Assembly: GCF_040719145.1 (NCBI RefSeq)
Contig: NZ_JBFDUZ010000011.1
Coordinates: 1 to 54,425 of the forward strand
Source: Paenibacillus sp. JQZ6Y-1
Lineage (GTDB): Bacteria; Bacillota; Bacilli; Paenibacillales; Paenibacillaceae
DNA length: 54,425 nt
Direction of reading: 5' to 3'
Part shown: positions 36,037 to 47,943 of the stretch, one piece after another
Numbering within the stretch: the first letter of the stretch is position 1
Layout of the letters: each line of letters opens with the position of its first letter
The notes under the pieces: generated by a model
What the model saw: the letters and a program-made list of their open reading frames with translations, nothing else
What the model was told of the DNA's origin: nothing
Database searches by the model: none
Translations under genes and position numbers: made by a program

Positions 36037-37716
36037 ATGACTGCTAATCCACTGGAACAAAGCCGCAATCTGGTTAGAGAGGCTGTACACGCTGCCGTGC
36101 TATCCGCCGGTATCGTTAGCGCCGACGAACTGCCAGAGGTTGCGCTTGAAGTGCCAAAAGACAAAAACCACGGCGATCTAGCGACCAATATCGCTATGCA
36201 GCTGACGCGTATCGCTAAGAAAAATCCGCGTCAAATCGCTGAGAGCATTATCGAGAACCTGGACCTGAGCAAAGGCGGCATCGAGCACGCCGAGATCGCT
36301 GGCCCGGGCTTTATTAACTTTAAACTGAACAAAAGCTATCTGTATCCGGTTATCGAGGCGGTTCATACGCTAGGTGACAACTACGGACGTATTGAGCTGG
36401 GCAAAGGTCAGCGCATCGAAGTGGAGTTTGTCAGCGCCAACCCAACCGGCAGCTTGCATCTTGGTCATGCACGCGGTGCCGCATTTGGCGACTCGCTGTG
36501 CAACCTGCTCGACTTCGCTGGTTATGAGATGACCCGCGAATACTACATTAACGATGCGGGGAATCAGGTGTCCAACCTGAGTCTGTCGATCGAAGCGCGT
36601 TATTTGCAGGAGCTGGGTCAGGATGCTCCGATGCCAGAAGATGGTTATCACGGCGAAGACATTAAGGGCTTTGCGCGTGAACTCGTTGCTGAGAAAGGCG
36701 ACAGCCTGCTGTCCCTGTCCTCTAGCGAGCGCTCCGACTTTTTCCGTGAATACGGTCTGAGCAAAGAATTGGACAAAATCAAACGCGATCTGCAAGCATT
36801 CCGTGTCGGCTTTGACATCTGGTATAGCGAGACTTCGCTGTATGAAACCGGACGCGTGCTGGACGCGCTGGATGAGCTGCGCGAACGTGGTCAGATTTTT
36901 GAAGAGGACGGCGCAACATGGCTTCGTACGACCGATTATGGCGATGACAAGAACCGCGTTCTGATCAAAAATGATGGCACTTATACGTATCTGACACCAG
37001 ACATCGCGTACCACAAAGATAAATACAACCGCGGCTACGACCGCATGATCAACATCTGGGGCGCCGATCACCACGGTTATATCCCGCGGATGAAAGCAGC
37101 CATGCAGGCACTGGGCAATGACCCGGAAAAATTGACCGTACTGATTGCACAAATGGTCAGCCTGTTCCAAAACGGCGAAAAGGTCAAAATGTCCAAACGT
37201 ACCGGTAAAGCCGTAACGATGGAAGACTTGATGAGCGAAGTGGGCGTGGATGCGGTTCGTTATTTCTTCGCGATGCGCAGTATTGATTCGCATCTGGATT
37301 TCGATATGGATCTGGCGGTGTCCACTTCCAACGAAAACCCAGTATTCTACGTACAATATGCACACGCGCGGATTTGCAGTATTTTCCGTCAGGCAGAGGA
37401 GCAGGGCATCGTATTGCCAGAGCTGTCGCAAATCGACTTTAGTCAGCTGAACACTGAGCATGAATACGACCTGCTGCAAAAGCTGGGCGAGCTGCCGAAC
37501 GAGATCGCTGTGGCGGCGGAGAACTTCGCACCGCACCGTCTGATTCGTTACGTATATGAGCTGGCATCGCAGATGCACAGCTATTACAAAGCCGAGCGTA
37601 CGCTGACTGAAGATCAGCCGAAAACGCTGGCGCGTCTAGCATTGCTGGGTAGCGTTCGTACCGTTATCGTCAATGTACTGCGTCTGGTTGGCGTATCTGC
37701 ACCAGACCGCATGTAA
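36037..37716 (+). CDS. argS: Arginyl-tRNA synthetase
   Basis: It charges tRNA-Arg. The 559-residue protein is a class I synthetase with the N-terminal Add1 domain (about 1-105), the HIGH-type motif in [13 protein letters not shown], the KMSK motif in VKMSKRTG, and the C-terminal DALR anticodon-binding domain (about 445-559; [15 protein letters not shown]). AGGAGG lies before the ATG. The order ywiB-argS-rpoE-pyrG follows B. subtilis. Confidence 0.97.
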   Translation: MTANPLEQSRNLVREAVHAAVLSAGIVSADELPEVALEVPKDKNHGDLATNIAMQLTRIAKKNPRQIAESIIENLDLSKGGIEHAEIAGPGFINFKLNKSYLYPVIEAVHTLGDNYGRIELGKGQRIEVEFVSANPTGSLHLGHARGAAFGDSLCNLLDFAGYEMTREYYINDAGNQVSNLSLSIEARYLQELGQDAPMPEDGYHGEDIKGFARELVAEKGDSLLSLSSSERSDFFREYGLSKELDKIKRDLQAFRVGFDIWYSETSLYETGRVLDALDELRERGQIFEEDGATWLRTTDYGDDKNRVLIKNDGTYTYLTPDIAYHKDKYNRGYDRMINIWGADHHGYIPRMKAAMQALGNDPEKLTVLIAQMVSLFQNGEKVKMSKRTGKAVTMEDLMSEVGVDAVRYFFAMRSIDSHLDFDMDLAVSTSNENPVFYVQYAHARICSIFRQAEEQGIVLPELSQIDFSQLNTEHEYDLLQKLGELPNEIAVAAENFAPHRLIRYVYELASQMHSYYKAERTLTEDQPKTLARLALLGSVRTVIVNVLRLVGVSAPDRM

Positions 37717-37953
37717 GGCAGCAACAATCGTCGCACTATGCCGATTATTGGCGTTCTGCGGCGATGAGGTATCCCAAATGCCCTGTTTTTTGTAAAAAAC
37801 TTGATTTTTGCAGGCAAATGGGTTTAACTTATCTCAGCATTTTGTATAATGTATCGTATAGTCTGACAACGCCTGTCTCCGCGGACATGATGCAGGATCA
37901 TCCCGGAGTGAAATACACAGCCTGAAACTGGATCTGAGAGGAAGTGTCCGTAA

Positions 37954-38517
37954 GTGAGCACACCGCAAGAACTGAAGATCAACCCGGACAAAGTGCATGA
38001 GATTCCAATGGTGGATCTAGCCTTTGCCGTTCTGAAAAAAATGAATACCCCGTTGTACTACCGTGACCTGATGAAGGAAGTGGCAGAACTGCGCGGCTAT
38101 ACCGAAGAGCAGATTACTGAATACATCGCCCAGCTCTACACAGAATTGAACATCGACGGTCGTTTTGCTTGTGTCGGTACCAATCTGTGGGGTCTGAAAC
38201 GTTGGTATCCGCTGGAGCGTGCGGAAGATCCAATCGCGAACGCGAAGCGTCCACGGATCATCAATGATGATAACGACGATGACGATATCGAAGACGACGA
38301 ATTCAACAATGAGGACGATAGCGCCGACAATGCGGACGAAGACGATGAAGTAGAAGAAGATAACTACGACGACGTGGACGAAAACGATGACGACGATATC
38401 TACTCCGATGATGACGAAGATAGCGAAGACCTTGTCATTGAAGATGAAGACGACGAGGATGAAGAGGAAGAAGAAGAGGAATATAACGACGAAGAGGAAG
38501 ACGAAGACAATCGTTAA
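37954..38517 (+). CDS. rpoE: RNA polymerase delta subunit
   Basis: Delta increases promoter specificity and recycling of RNA polymerase in Firmicutes. The 187-residue protein starts with GTG after GAGAGGAAG. The N-terminal HARE-HTH domain (about 1-90) contains VDLAFAVLKKMNTPLYYRDLMKEV and FACVGTNLWGLKRWYP. From about residue 100 to the end it is almost all Asp and Glu with a few Asn, the disordered tail typical of delta. The next gene, pyrG, has its own attenuated promoter. Confidence 0.95.
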   Translation: MSTPQELKINPDKVHEIPMVDLAFAVLKKMNTPLYYRDLMKEVAELRGYTEEQITEYIAQLYTELNIDGRFACVGTNLWGLKRWYPLERAEDPIANAKRPRIINDDNDDDDIEDDEFNNEDDSADNADEDDEVEEDNYDDVDENDDDDIYSDDDEDSEDLVIEDEDDEDEEEEEEEYNDEEEDEDNR

Positions 38518-38522
38518 TATTT

Positions 38523-38560
38523 CAAAAGCCTGCCCGGTAGCCCGGACAGGCTTTTCTTTT
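38523..38560 (+). terminator. rpoE terminator
   Basis: AAAAGCCTG..CCGG pairs with CCGG..CAGGCTTTT, followed by a CTTTTT tract. Confidence 0.88.
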
Positions 38561-38678
38561 TAGGTCATTTTAGCATACAGAGGACGGAGATTTGAGGTTC
38601 TTCTTCAAAATGTCCCAAGCAGTAGATGGGCTGATAGCGGTTTCATATCACACCGTACAAATCTTTCGCCGATATATC

Positions 38679-38811
38679 TTGACATGCAATATAGAGACAG
38701 AGTAAACTATTGCATGGGCTTATGAATTAAACCTATAAACACACATATATCCAGCGTTTTTCAGCTGAATTAATAAAAGTGCCCCGTCACTACGGGTGTC
38801 ACTTTTTTTGT
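38679..38811 (+). promoter_or_regulatory. pyrG promoter and transcription attenuator
   Basis: TTGACA (38679-38684), an 18-base spacer and TAAACT (38703-38708) place the transcript start at GGGCTT (38716-38721). A terminator hairpin (AAAGTG-CCCCGT / ACGGG-CACTTT, 38776-38805, then TTTTTTT) follows, about 165 bases before pyrG. B. subtilis pyrG uses the same layout: a GGGC start where stuttering adds G residues under CTP limitation, and the G-tract pairs with C/U bases of the terminator. The C-rich arm here fits. Confidence 0.6.
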
Positions 38812-38961
38812 TTTTTGTGAGTGATTTCCCCTGTGCATTTTGTATAAAAGGCGTGCAAAAACAGCGTATCCGGTCATCTTTTCGAGAGGCTGTCCTGAGG
38901 TCTGCTGCATTTGCAAGCCATGCTTTATACATCGTGCGGTGTTTGAATTTCTGGATAATAA

Positions 38962-40578
<1,617 letters not shown>

Positions 40579-40619
40579 CAGCGTCGGGTTTACGATTATA
40601 CGTTTAAATTGCATTTTGC

Positions 40620-40664
40620 GCAACCATCCGTTTCCTGTCATGGGAAATGGGTGGTTTTTTGCAT
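40620..40664 (+). terminator. pyrG terminator
   Basis: AACCATCCGTTTCC pairs with GGGAAATGGGTGGTT (one bulge), followed by six T residues. An open frame that runs through this hairpin (40541-40888) is not a gene. Confidence 0.88.
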
Positions 40665-40843
40665 ATACAAATAGCATGATATTCATGGATAACCCCATAT
40701 CTTTGAGACATGAATCATTGTATGCTATAGATGTAGAAACACGTTTGTTGTTCGCTCCCACCATGAGGCAACAAACCGCCGTACATATAGCGTTTCGCCT
40801 ATATTTCGCGTACACACTGGATGTAGACGAAATGATCGGATTT

Positions 40844-40883
40844 TTCGGCAAGATGCAGGATTTGTACGAAAAACGGCGAATCC
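40844..40883 (+). promoter_or_regulatory. Putative sigma-H promoter of spo0F with an adjacent 0A box
   Basis: GCAGGATTT (40855-40863), N11, then GGCGAATCC (40875-40883) fits the sigma-H consensus RNAGGAWWW-N11-12-RNNGAATWW except the last two bases. TTCGGCA at 40844-40850 is an exact 0A box (TGNCGAA) on the other strand. In B. subtilis spo0F has a sigma-H promoter controlled by Spo0A. It lies about 170 bases before spo0F. Confidence 0.6.
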
Positions 40884-41052
40884 TATAGATTATGTTATTG
40901 CAAACAAAGTCTGGTGATTTCTGACGGATAATGTAAGTTATAGCTCATCCGGCTCATAAGACCAGTCACCAACCTGTAGTTCGTCATCATTCTGAATAGC
41001 AGCAGTCATGTACATCGGAATACGTCAGCATAGAAGAAGGGAAAGGTGACAG

Positions 41053-41433
41053 ATGGAACAGAAGAAGATATTGATTGTAGATGATCAGACCGGAATTCGG
41101 ATTCTATTGATGGAATTGTTCGGCAATGAAGGATATGAGATGTTTCAAGCAGCCAACGGCAAGGCGGCACTTGAAGTAGTAGAGCAGGATTCGCCTGATC
41201 TAGTACTGCTGGATATGAAGATTCCTGGCATGGACGGATTGGAGATTTTGCGCCATATCAAGACGACCCATCCACATATTCATGTCATTATGATGACTGC
41301 GTACGGCGAACTGGATATTATCCAGAAGGCAAAGGAACTCGGTGCGCTGAGTCATTTTACCAAGCCGTTTGATATTGATGAAATGCGTCAAGCAGTAGAT
41401 CGCTGTTTGCGCGGTAGTAGTGTGGATCAGTAA
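41053..41433 (+). CDS. spo0F: Sporulation initiation phosphotransferase Spo0F
   Basis: It is the single-domain response regulator that passes phosphate from sensor kinases to Spo0B in the sporulation phosphorelay. The 126-residue protein has all receiver residues: acidic pair Asp10-Asp11, phosphorylated Asp54 ([12 protein letters not shown]), Thr82 (MMTAYG) and Lys104 (FTKPF). There is no output domain. GAAAGGTGA precedes the ATG. The place between pyrG and fbaA is that of B. subtilis spo0F. Confidence 0.96.
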   Translation: MEQKKILIVDDQTGIRILLMELFGNEGYEMFQAANGKAALEVVEQDSPDLVLLDMKIPGMDGLEILRHIKTTHPHIHVIMMTAYGELDIIQKAKELGALSHFTKPFDIDEMRQAVDRCLRGSSVDQ

Positions 41434-41437
41434 AACA

Positions 41438-41472
41438 GGAAAAGGGCGGCATTTTGCCGTCTTCTTTGTTAT
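41438..41472 (+). terminator. Probable spo0F terminator
   Basis: GGGCGGCA pairs with TGCCGTCT around a TTT loop, followed by TCTTTGTT. The T-run is broken. Confidence 0.5.
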
Positions 41473-41546
41473 GCAAATCGTTGTTATTTCCATGAAAATC
41501 GACATCAATCTGTGCAAATTGTTTGTTTAGTATTTGAAGTGGGTTG

Positions 41547-41555
41547 TGTTATAAT
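41547..41555 (+). promoter_or_regulatory. Probable fbaA promoter, extended -10
   Basis: TGTTATAAT is a full extended -10 element, 82 bases before the fbaA start. No strong -35 is seen. Confidence 0.5.
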
Positions 41556-41636
41556 AGGCACGTATGCAGTAGCGGCTTACACAATATGGGACATACCGGA
41601 TAGGATGTGCCCAATATATTTGAGGAGGATGTCATT

Positions 41637-42491
41637 ATGCCATTAGTATCTATGACAGACATGCTGAACAAAGCACTTGAAGGAAAATATGCGGTTGGTC
41701 AATACAACATTAACAACTTGGAGTGGACACAAGCGATTCTGGGCGCAGCGGAAGAAGAAAAATCCCCAGTTATTCTTGGTGTATCCGAAGGTGCAGCTCG
41801 TCACATGGGCGGCTTCACTACCGTTGTCAAAATGGTAGAAGGTCTGCTGCACGACATGAAAATCACTGTACCAGTTGCAATCCATCTGGACCACGGTTCT
41901 AGCTTTGACAAATGTAAAGAAGCAATCGACGCTGGCTTCACTTCCGTTATGATCGACGGTTCCCACCACCCAATCGAAGAAAACATCGAAATGACCAAAA
42001 AAGTCGTTGAATACGCACACGCTAAAGGCGTTTCCGTTGAGGCTGAAGTAGGTACAGTCGGTGGTCAAGAAGACGACGTAATCGGCGGCATCATGTACGC
42101 TGACCTGCAAGAATGCGTACGCATCGTTAAAGAAACAGGTATCGACACACTGGCACCAGCACTGGGTTCCGTACACGGTCCTTACCACGGCGAGCCTAAC
42201 CTGGGCTTCAAAGAAATGGAAGAAATTCGTGATGCAGTTAGCCTGCCACTCGTACTGCACGGTGGTACTGGTATTCCGAAACACGATATCGACAAAGCCA
42301 TTTCTCTGGGTACATCCAAAATCAACGTAAACACTGAAAACCAGATCGCTTTCGCTAAAGTAGTTCGCGAAGTTCTGGCTGAAAAACCAGATGCTTACGA
42401 TCCACGTACATTCATCGCTCCAGGTCGTGAAGCGATCAAACAAACTGTTATCGGCAAAATCCGTGAGTTCGGTACAAGCAACAAAGCATAA
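41637..42491 (+). CDS. fbaA: Fructose-bisphosphate aldolase, class II
   Basis: This zinc enzyme splits fructose 1,6-bisphosphate in glycolysis. The 284-residue product starts at the ATG eight bases after AGGAGG and reads [10 protein letters not shown], like B. subtilis FbaA (MPLVSMTEML); an earlier in-frame ATG at 41607 has no ribosome site. Conserved segments are HLDHGSSFD with zinc His and catalytic Asp, [27 protein letters not shown], and LHGGTGIP. The usual neighbours tal and glpX are absent here; murA follows. Confidence 0.97.
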   Translation: MPLVSMTDMLNKALEGKYAVGQYNINNLEWTQAILGAAEEEKSPVILGVSEGAARHMGGFTTVVKMVEGLLHDMKITVPVAIHLDHGSSFDKCKEAIDAGFTSVMIDGSHHPIEENIEMTKKVVEYAHAKGVSVEAEVGTVGGQEDDVIGGIMYADLQECVRIVKETGIDTLAPALGSVHGPYHGEPNLGFKEMEEIRDAVSLPLVLHGGTGIPKHDIDKAISLGTSKINVNTENQIAFAKVVREVLAEKPDAYDPRTFIAPGREAIKQTVIGKIREFGTSNKA

Positions 42492-42638
42492 TTCGCTTTT
42501 TGATTGAGCATAGTGTATATTACAGTATGCAGAAGTTAAAACAGCAGCATTTGTCGCAACGATCGTAACTTTTATATGCAATATGCGTTTAATTGAATAG
42601 GTTGAATTGGGAAGTACACCGCGCTGACGGTGTCTTTC

Positions 42639-42669
42639 CATTTTAACCGCTAATTTCACCGTTAAAATG
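42639..42669 (+). other. Hairpin between fbaA and murA
   Basis: CATTTTAAC and GTTAAAATG are perfect nine-base arms. No T-run follows, so a terminator role is unsure. Confidence 0.4.
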
Positions 42670-42724
42670 CAAACACAACCATCGTTTTATCGGCTGCAAA
42701 ACACGTAGGGGGATACTAAGCTTT

Positions 42725-43984
42725 ATGGAAAAATTGATGATCAGCGGCGGAAGTCCGTTGCAGGGAACTATCACCATCAGTGGTGCAAAAAACAGTGCCA
42801 TTGCGCTTATTCCTGCGGCATTGCTCGCCGAATCGGAAGTTGTGCTTGATAACCTGCCACTTCTGAGTGATGTAGCAGTTTATGCAGAGATTTTGGAGAA
42901 TCTAGGCGCAAAGGTAACTTGGAATGAAGCAGACAACGAAATGCGTATTGATCCAAGCAGCGTCAGATCTATTCCGATGCCTAACGGACCAGTCAAAAAA
43001 TTAAGAGCATCCTACTATATGATGGGTGCATTACTCGGACGTTTTGGAGAAGCCATTATCGGCTTGCCGGGCGGTTGTAACTTTGAACCCCGGCCGATTG
43101 ATCAACATATCAAAGGCTTTGAAGCGCTTGGCGCTACTGTAACCAACGAACACGGCGCTATTCATCTGTATGCCAAAGAATTGCGCGGTGCTAAAATTTA
43201 TCTGGACGTAGCCAGTGTCGGTGCGACCATCAACATTATGCTGGCGGCTGCAAGAGCCAAAGGCCATACCATTATTGAAAACGCGGCGAAAGAGCCTGAG
43301 ATTATAGATGTAGCAACATTATTGAATGCCATGGGTGCTGTAATCAAGGGTGCCGGTACAGAGACGATCCGCATTGAGGGCGTTTCCGAAATGCATGGCT
43401 GCAAACATTCCATTATTCCTGACCGTATTCAGGCAGGTACGTATATGATCGCCGCAGCAGCAACACGTGGCGATGTGATTATTGACAACGTAATCCCTAA
43501 GCATCTGGAAGCGGTAACGGCGAAGTTACTGGAAATGGGTGTGCATGTGGACGAGCTGGACGAGGGCATTCGTGTACTCGGCAAGTCTTCCTATACGCAT
43601 GTAGACGTCAAAGCACTGACCTATCCGGGCTTTGCGACGGATCTGCAATCTCCTATGACCAGTCTGCTCACCCAAGCACAGGGCGTGAGTGTATTGAGTG
43701 ACTTTGTATACAGCAGCCGGTTTAAGCATGTACCGGAACTGGTACGGATGGGCGCCAAAATCAAAGTCGAAGGTCGCTCTGCCATCATCGAGGGTGGAGA
43801 ACTGAACGCAGCCAAAGTCAAAGCGATGGACCTACGTGCTGGTGCAGCACTTGTCATTGCTGGCTTGACTGTACCAGAAGGCGTGACTGAGGTGTCTGGT
43901 GTGGAATTTATTGACCGTGGATATGACCATCTCGTAGATAATTTGCGTCATCTGGGCGCGAATGTATGGAGAGAGATGCTGTAA
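42725..43984 (+). CDS. murA: UDP-N-acetylglucosamine 1-carboxyvinyltransferase (MurZ-type MurA)
   Basis: It adds enolpyruvate to UDP-GlcNAc, the first committed step of peptidoglycan synthesis and the target of fosfomycin. The 419-residue protein has Lys22/Asn23 in SGAKNSA, the catalytic Cys118 in [13 protein letters not shown], and Asp in [11 protein letters not shown]. The position after fbaA corresponds to the second MurA copy of Bacillus (MurZ/MurAB). The copy type is inferred from context. Confidence 0.95.
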   Translation: MEKLMISGGSPLQGTITISGAKNSAIALIPAALLAESEVVLDNLPLLSDVAVYAEILENLGAKVTWNEADNEMRIDPSSVRSIPMPNGPVKKLRASYYMMGALLGRFGEAIIGLPGGCNFEPRPIDQHIKGFEALGATVTNEHGAIHLYAKELRGAKIYLDVASVGATINIMLAAARAKGHTIIENAAKEPEIIDVATLLNAMGAVIKGAGTETIRIEGVSEMHGCKHSIIPDRIQAGTYMIAAAATRGDVIIDNVIPKHLEAVTAKLLEMGVHVDELDEGIRVLGKSSYTHVDVKALTYPGFATDLQSPMTSLLTQAQGVSVLSDFVYSSRFKHVPELVRMGAKIKVEGRSAIIEGGELNAAKVKAMDLRAGAALVIAGLTVPEGVTEVSGVEFIDRGYDHLVDNLRHLGANVWREML

Positions 43985-44017
43985 TCTGATTTGCATGCAA
44001 ACCCGCCATAATGAATG

Positions 44018-44056
44018 TCCCTCTTACCCGGGAGGAGAGCTCTTTTGTATTTTCTG
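44018..44056 (+). terminator. Possible murA terminator
   Basis: CTCTTACCC and GGGAGGAGAG form an imperfect hairpin followed by CTCTTTTGTATTTT. It could equally be a leader structure of rho. Confidence 0.4.
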
Positions 44057-44217
44057 AAATACATACCTCTTGAATATCTCCTCCCCACAATGGGTAATGC
44101 TATCCTAAATGAATGGATTTGGAATCTGTCCACTCACCTTCTGAATTATTCCCAATATCTTCTCTATGTTCTTTTAACATCTAACATCCCGACTAAAATT
44201 GAATAGGTGGTTATTTT

Positions 44218-45591
44218 ATGGATTTACAAATTGCCGATCTGGAAGAAATGAAGCTAACGGATCTATACAAGTTAGCGAAACAATACCAGATTCCTTACTA
44301 TGGACAGCTAAAGAAAAAAGAGCTTATTTTTGCTATTTTGCGTGCACAGGCAGAGAAAAGTGGATTAATGTTTATGCAGGGCGTACTGGAAATTCTGCCA
44401 GAAGGCTATGGCTTCCTTCGTCCGATTAACTACCTGCCCAGCGCTGAAGATATTTATATTTCTGCATCCCAGATTCGCAAATTCGATCTGCGTACCGGCG
44501 ATCTTGTTTCCGGTAAATGCAGAGCACCCAAAGAGAATGAACGCTACTTCGGTCTGCTTCAGGTTAATGCAGTCAATGGCACTAGCCCTGAACAAGCGGC
44601 GGAACGATTGCACTTCCCGGCTCTCACACCCCTCTACCCACAGAAGAAACTCGTACTGGAAACGGCTCCGAACAAATTGTCCACTCGGATTATGGACGTA
44701 CTGGCTCCTGTTGGCTTAGGGCAGCGCGGTCTGATCGTAGCACCTCCCAAAGCAGGTAAAACCCTTTTACTCAAAGAAATCGCCAACAGCATTTCGACAA
44801 ACAACCCGGAAATTGAACTGTTTGTGCTGCTGATCGACGAAAGACCGGAAGAAGTAACTGATATGCAGCGCTCTGTCAAAGGGGAAGTCATTGCTTCCAC
44901 ATTTGACGAATTGCCAGAAAATCATATCAAGGTAGCGGAACTCGTTTTGGAGCGTGCACTTCGTCTGGTAGAGCACAAAAAGGATGTCGTCATCCTGCTC
45001 GACAGTATCACCCGTCTTGCGCGTGCCTATAACCTAGTAATTCCACCTTCTGGACGTACGCTCAGCGGTGGTATTGACCCAGCAGCGTTCCATCGTCCCA
45101 AACGCTTTTTCGGCTCGGCACGGAACGTTGAGGAAGGTGGCAGCTTGACCATTCTCGCTACAGCGCTGATCGATACCGGCTCCCGTATGGACGATATCAT
45201 TTACGAAGAGTTTAAAGGAACCGGTAATATGGAGCTGCATCTGGATCGCAAATTGTCCGAGCGCCGTATTTTCCCGGCAATCGATATTCGTCGCTCCGGT
45301 ACGCGCCGCGAAGAAGACCTGCTCGCAAAAGAAGAGCTGGACACTATCTGGCATATCCGCAAAAATATGAACGAAACGCCAGACTTTGTCGAAGGCTTCC
45401 TCAAAAAGCTGCGTAATTCCAAAACAAATCAGGAATTCCTTGCTTCCTTTGATACGACTGAAGATAACCGGAGCAATGGATCAGGCAACAGCTCCACTGG
45501 TAAAAAGGCATCCACTGGTTCCAGTAGCAATTCCAGCAGTAACGGTCGCCGTACGACTCGCTCTACCGCTACATCAGCTACGACGAACTGA
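44218..45591 (+). CDS. rho: Transcription termination factor Rho
   Basis: Rho is the hexameric RNA helicase that ends transcription. The 457-residue protein has the N-terminal helical part ([23 protein letters not shown]), the RNA-binding cold-shock fold (about 50-125; GYGFLRP), Walker [11 protein letters not shown], Walker [16 protein letters not shown], the Q-loop GALIDTG-like [12 protein letters not shown], and the R-loop region [10 protein letters not shown]. After the core, about 40 residues (about 417-457) are only Ser, Thr, Asn, Gly and a few Lys/Arg, an added disordered tail. AGGTGG precedes the ATG. In B. subtilis rpmE follows rho; here the SRP RNA follows. Confidence 0.96.
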   Translation: MDLQIADLEEMKLTDLYKLAKQYQIPYYGQLKKKELIFAILRAQAEKSGLMFMQGVLEILPEGYGFLRPINYLPSAEDIYISASQIRKFDLRTGDLVSGKCRAPKENERYFGLLQVNAVNGTSPEQAAERLHFPALTPLYPQKKLVLETAPNKLSTRIMDVLAPVGLGQRGLIVAPPKAGKTLLLKEIANSISTNNPEIELFVLLIDERPEEVTDMQRSVKGEVIASTFDELPENHIKVAELVLERALRLVEHKKDVVILLDSITRLARAYNLVIPPSGRTLSGGIDPAAFHRPKRFFGSARNVEEGGSLTILATALIDTGSRMDDIIYEEFKGTGNMELHLDRKLSERRIFPAIDIRRSGTRREEDLLAKEELDTIWHIRKNMNETPDFVEGFLKKLRNSKTNQEFLASFDTTEDNRSNGSGNSSTGKKASTGSSSNSSSNGRRTTRSTATSATTN

Positions 45592-45655
45592 TCCTATACA
45601 ATCCTACTCGCTTTGGTCGCTAACAGTGTCTGCGCGTGTGCAATTCAGATACCGG

Positions 45656-45684
45656 TTGCAAAGTGAAGTTGCGTCAAGTATAAT
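45656..45684 (+). promoter_or_regulatory. SRP RNA promoter
   Basis: TTGCAA (45656-45661) and TATAAT (45679-45684) have a 17-base spacer, placing the start at about 45691, the predicted RNA 5' end. Confidence 0.75.
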
Positions 45685-45691
45685 AATGTAA

Positions 45692-45962
45692 TGCCGTGCT
45701 AGATGGGGAGGTAGCGGTGCCCTGTAACTCGCAATCCGCTATAGCGAGATTGAATTCCTGTCATAGGTATTGTCGATGTGAGGCAGGTATCTGAGCGCAG
45801 TGTTGACGGATGGGTCCTTCGCAAGGGACACCTGTGAATCTGGTCAGGTCCGGAAGGAAGCAGCCATAAGCAGTTTCGTTCTTGTGCCGAGGGAGTGCCT
45901 ATCCCGAGCTGTTGCTCAGAAGAACCGTTTGGATCGCAATTATCGAAGACAGGTGCACGGTA
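45692..45962 (+). ncRNA. scr: Signal recognition particle RNA (large, Bacillus type)
   Basis: The roughly 270-nt RNA has the Alu-domain start GTGCTAGATGGGGAGGTAGC, then CCTGTCATAGGT. The conserved SRP54-binding helix 8 has GGTCAGGTCCGGAAGGAAGC and AGCCATAAG. The termini pair (GCCGTGC with GCACGGT). It should scaffold Ffh for protein targeting to the membrane. It precedes dnaX as in B. subtilis, but tadA, its usual upstream neighbour, is 33 kb away. Confidence 0.95.
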
Positions 45963-45979
45963 TATTATACAGCTTATTC

Positions 45980-46015
45980 AAAACACCTTTTGCATGCAGC
46001 AACAGGTGTTTTTTG
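45980..46015 (+). terminator. SRP RNA terminator
   Basis: AAAACACCT pairs with AGGTGTTTT, with an inner TTGC/GCAA helix, followed by a T-run. Confidence 0.85.
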
Positions 46016-46038
46016 TATGTAAAATAAGCCGTTGCTGG

Positions 46039-46067
46039 TTTTGTTGAAGGTGGATTTATAGTATAAT
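46039..46067 (+). promoter_or_regulatory. Possible dnaX promoter
   Basis: TATAAT at 46062-46067 lies about 100 bases before dnaX. The -35 (TTTTGT, 17-base spacer) is weak. Confidence 0.4.
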
Positions 46068-46169
46068 TGAAGGTAGGATATTTGCTTTTGACACGCATTT
46101 TCAGACAACATGAACCCGGTGTAAATGAAGCCGGAATAAAGCAATCCATAGCGAAAGGAAGGTAAGCAA

Positions 46170-47903
46170 GTGGAACATATCGCACTTTATCGTGCTTGGC
46201 GGCCGCAGTCGTTTCAGGACATGGTAGGACAGCAGCATATCATTCAGACACTGCAGAATGCCATTCGGGAAGAGCGTATATCACATGCGTACCTGTTTAA
46301 TGGACCAAGAGGAACAGGGAAAACGTCCGCTGCCAAAATACTGGCAAAGGCGATCAACTGTGAAAAAGGCCCTTCTGTTGAACCTTGTAACGAGTGTGAA
46401 ACTTGCAAACGGATCACCTCGGGCAATATTATGGACGTGCTGGAGATTGACGCCGCATCCAACCGGGGTGTGGAAGAGATCCGCGACCTGCGGGAAAAGG
46501 TAAAATATGCGCCAACTGAAGTTCGGCGTAAAGTATACATTATTGACGAAGTCCACATGCTCACGACGGAAGCGTTCAATGCGCTGCTGAAAACGCTGGA
46601 AGAGCCGCCGGGGCATGTGGTCTTTATACTGGCAACAACCGAGCCGCATCGCTTACCAGCGACGATCATTTCACGCTGTCAGCGTTTTGATTTTCGGCGT
46701 GTATCGCTTCAGGAGCAAACCCAGCGACTGCAATTGATTGCCGGTCAGGAAGGATTGGAAGCGGAACAAGATGCACTGGAATACATTGCACGTCTATCTG
46801 ATGGTGGAATGCGGGATGCACTGAGCATACTGGATCAGGTATCTGCCTTTACCGAAGGCAAGATCACCTATCCGCAGGTGCTGCAAATGACCGGTGGGAT
46901 TGCCTCCGAGCAATTTGCTGAGCTGGCTACCGCATTACAGCAGGGCGATGTGGGTAAAGTATTGCAGATGGTTGAGTCCTTTATGCAGGAAGGCAAAAGC
47001 GCCGACAAGTGCATGGAGAATTTACTCTACTATTTCCGTGACGTACTCATGATCAAGATGATTCCACAGGCAGCCGATCTGACTGAGCGTATGCTGAACC
47101 CAGATAACTTCCGCGAGACTGCAGCGTCATTCAGTCGCGAGCAGTTATTTGGCATCATTGATACACTCAATCATTACCAGACTGAGATGAAGTATGCGAC
47201 TCAGCCGCAGATGCTGTTTGAAGTTGCACTGCTCAAGCTGAGCGGAATTGTTGAATCCGGTGGCACGGCAGGTGGGAACGTAGCAGCTTCAACCTCTAGT
47301 TCCCCTGCGGACGCTGGCGAGATTCGTCAGCTCAAGCAGCAGCTCGCTGCATTGGAGCAAAAGCTGGAGAAGGCGATCAAAGCAGGTGTTGGTGGTGGCG
47401 ATTCGAGTGGAGGCGCAGCAGCCAATACCGGACGCCGCGCACCGACGCCGCGTATCTCTTCAGCTGCCAAAATCCCGTCGCAAATGAATCACTATGTGGC
47501 GAATCGCAGCCATGAGAACTTTACCAAAATCTCAGGCTCTTGGAGCAAAGTGCTACAGCGTGTGAAGGAAGTCAAAGTGACCATTCACGCTTGGTTCGTC
47601 AACTGTGATCCGGTATCGATTCATGAGGATGCGATACTGGTTGCCTTCAAGCATGACATGCACCGCGAGACGATTGAAAAAGCGGCGAACCGCGAAGTCA
47701 TCGAATCTGTATTGCAAGAAGTGTTGGGCGGCTCGTATCGTCTAGTGACCATGATGCAAAAAGATTGGATGGACGCCATTGAAGGAACAACCGAGCAGCC
47801 TGGCGAAGAATTGAAGCTGGAGCACGAAGAAGAACAAGGCGAAGCCTTGATTGATGAAGCCATCCAGCTGTTTGGCGAAGAACTTGTTGTTATTAAGGAA
47901 TAA
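46170..47903 (+). CDS. dnaX: DNA polymerase III gamma/tau subunit
   Basis: It is the ATPase of the clamp loader that also holds the polymerase. The 577-residue protein starts with GTG after AAAGGAAGG. The AAA+ domain has Walker A GPRGTGKTS (45-53), zinc Cys64, 73, 76 and 79, the Walker B segment VYIIDEVHML, and sensor 1 LATTEPHRLP. Domain III (about 245-370) leads to an Ala/Gly-rich linker and a C-terminal tau-like domain (about 440-577). No frameshift slippery site is obvious. It is followed at once by ebfC and recR. Confidence 0.97.
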   Translation: MEHIALYRAWRPQSFQDMVGQQHIIQTLQNAIREERISHAYLFNGPRGTGKTSAAKILAKAINCEKGPSVEPCNECETCKRITSGNIMDVLEIDAASNRGVEEIRDLREKVKYAPTEVRRKVYIIDEVHMLTTEAFNALLKTLEEPPGHVVFILATTEPHRLPATIISRCQRFDFRRVSLQEQTQRLQLIAGQEGLEAEQDALEYIARLSDGGMRDALSILDQVSAFTEGKITYPQVLQMTGGIASEQFAELATALQQGDVGKVLQMVESFMQEGKSADKCMENLLYYFRDVLMIKMIPQAADLTERMLNPDNFRETAASFSREQLFGIIDTLNHYQTEMKYATQPQMLFEVALLKLSGIVESGGTAGGNVAASTSSSPADAGEIRQLKQQLAALEQKLEKAIKAGVGGGDSSGGAAANTGRRAPTPRISSAAKIPSQMNHYVANRSHENFTKISGSWSKVLQRVKEVKVTIHAWFVNCDPVSIHEDAILVAFKHDMHRETIEKAANREVIESVLQEVLGGSYRLVTMMQKDWMDAIEGTTEQPGEELKLEHEEEQGEALIDEAIQLFGEELVVIKE

Positions 47904-47943
47904 CTAGACACCATAACCAATTCAAATCGAGGAGATGATCGTA

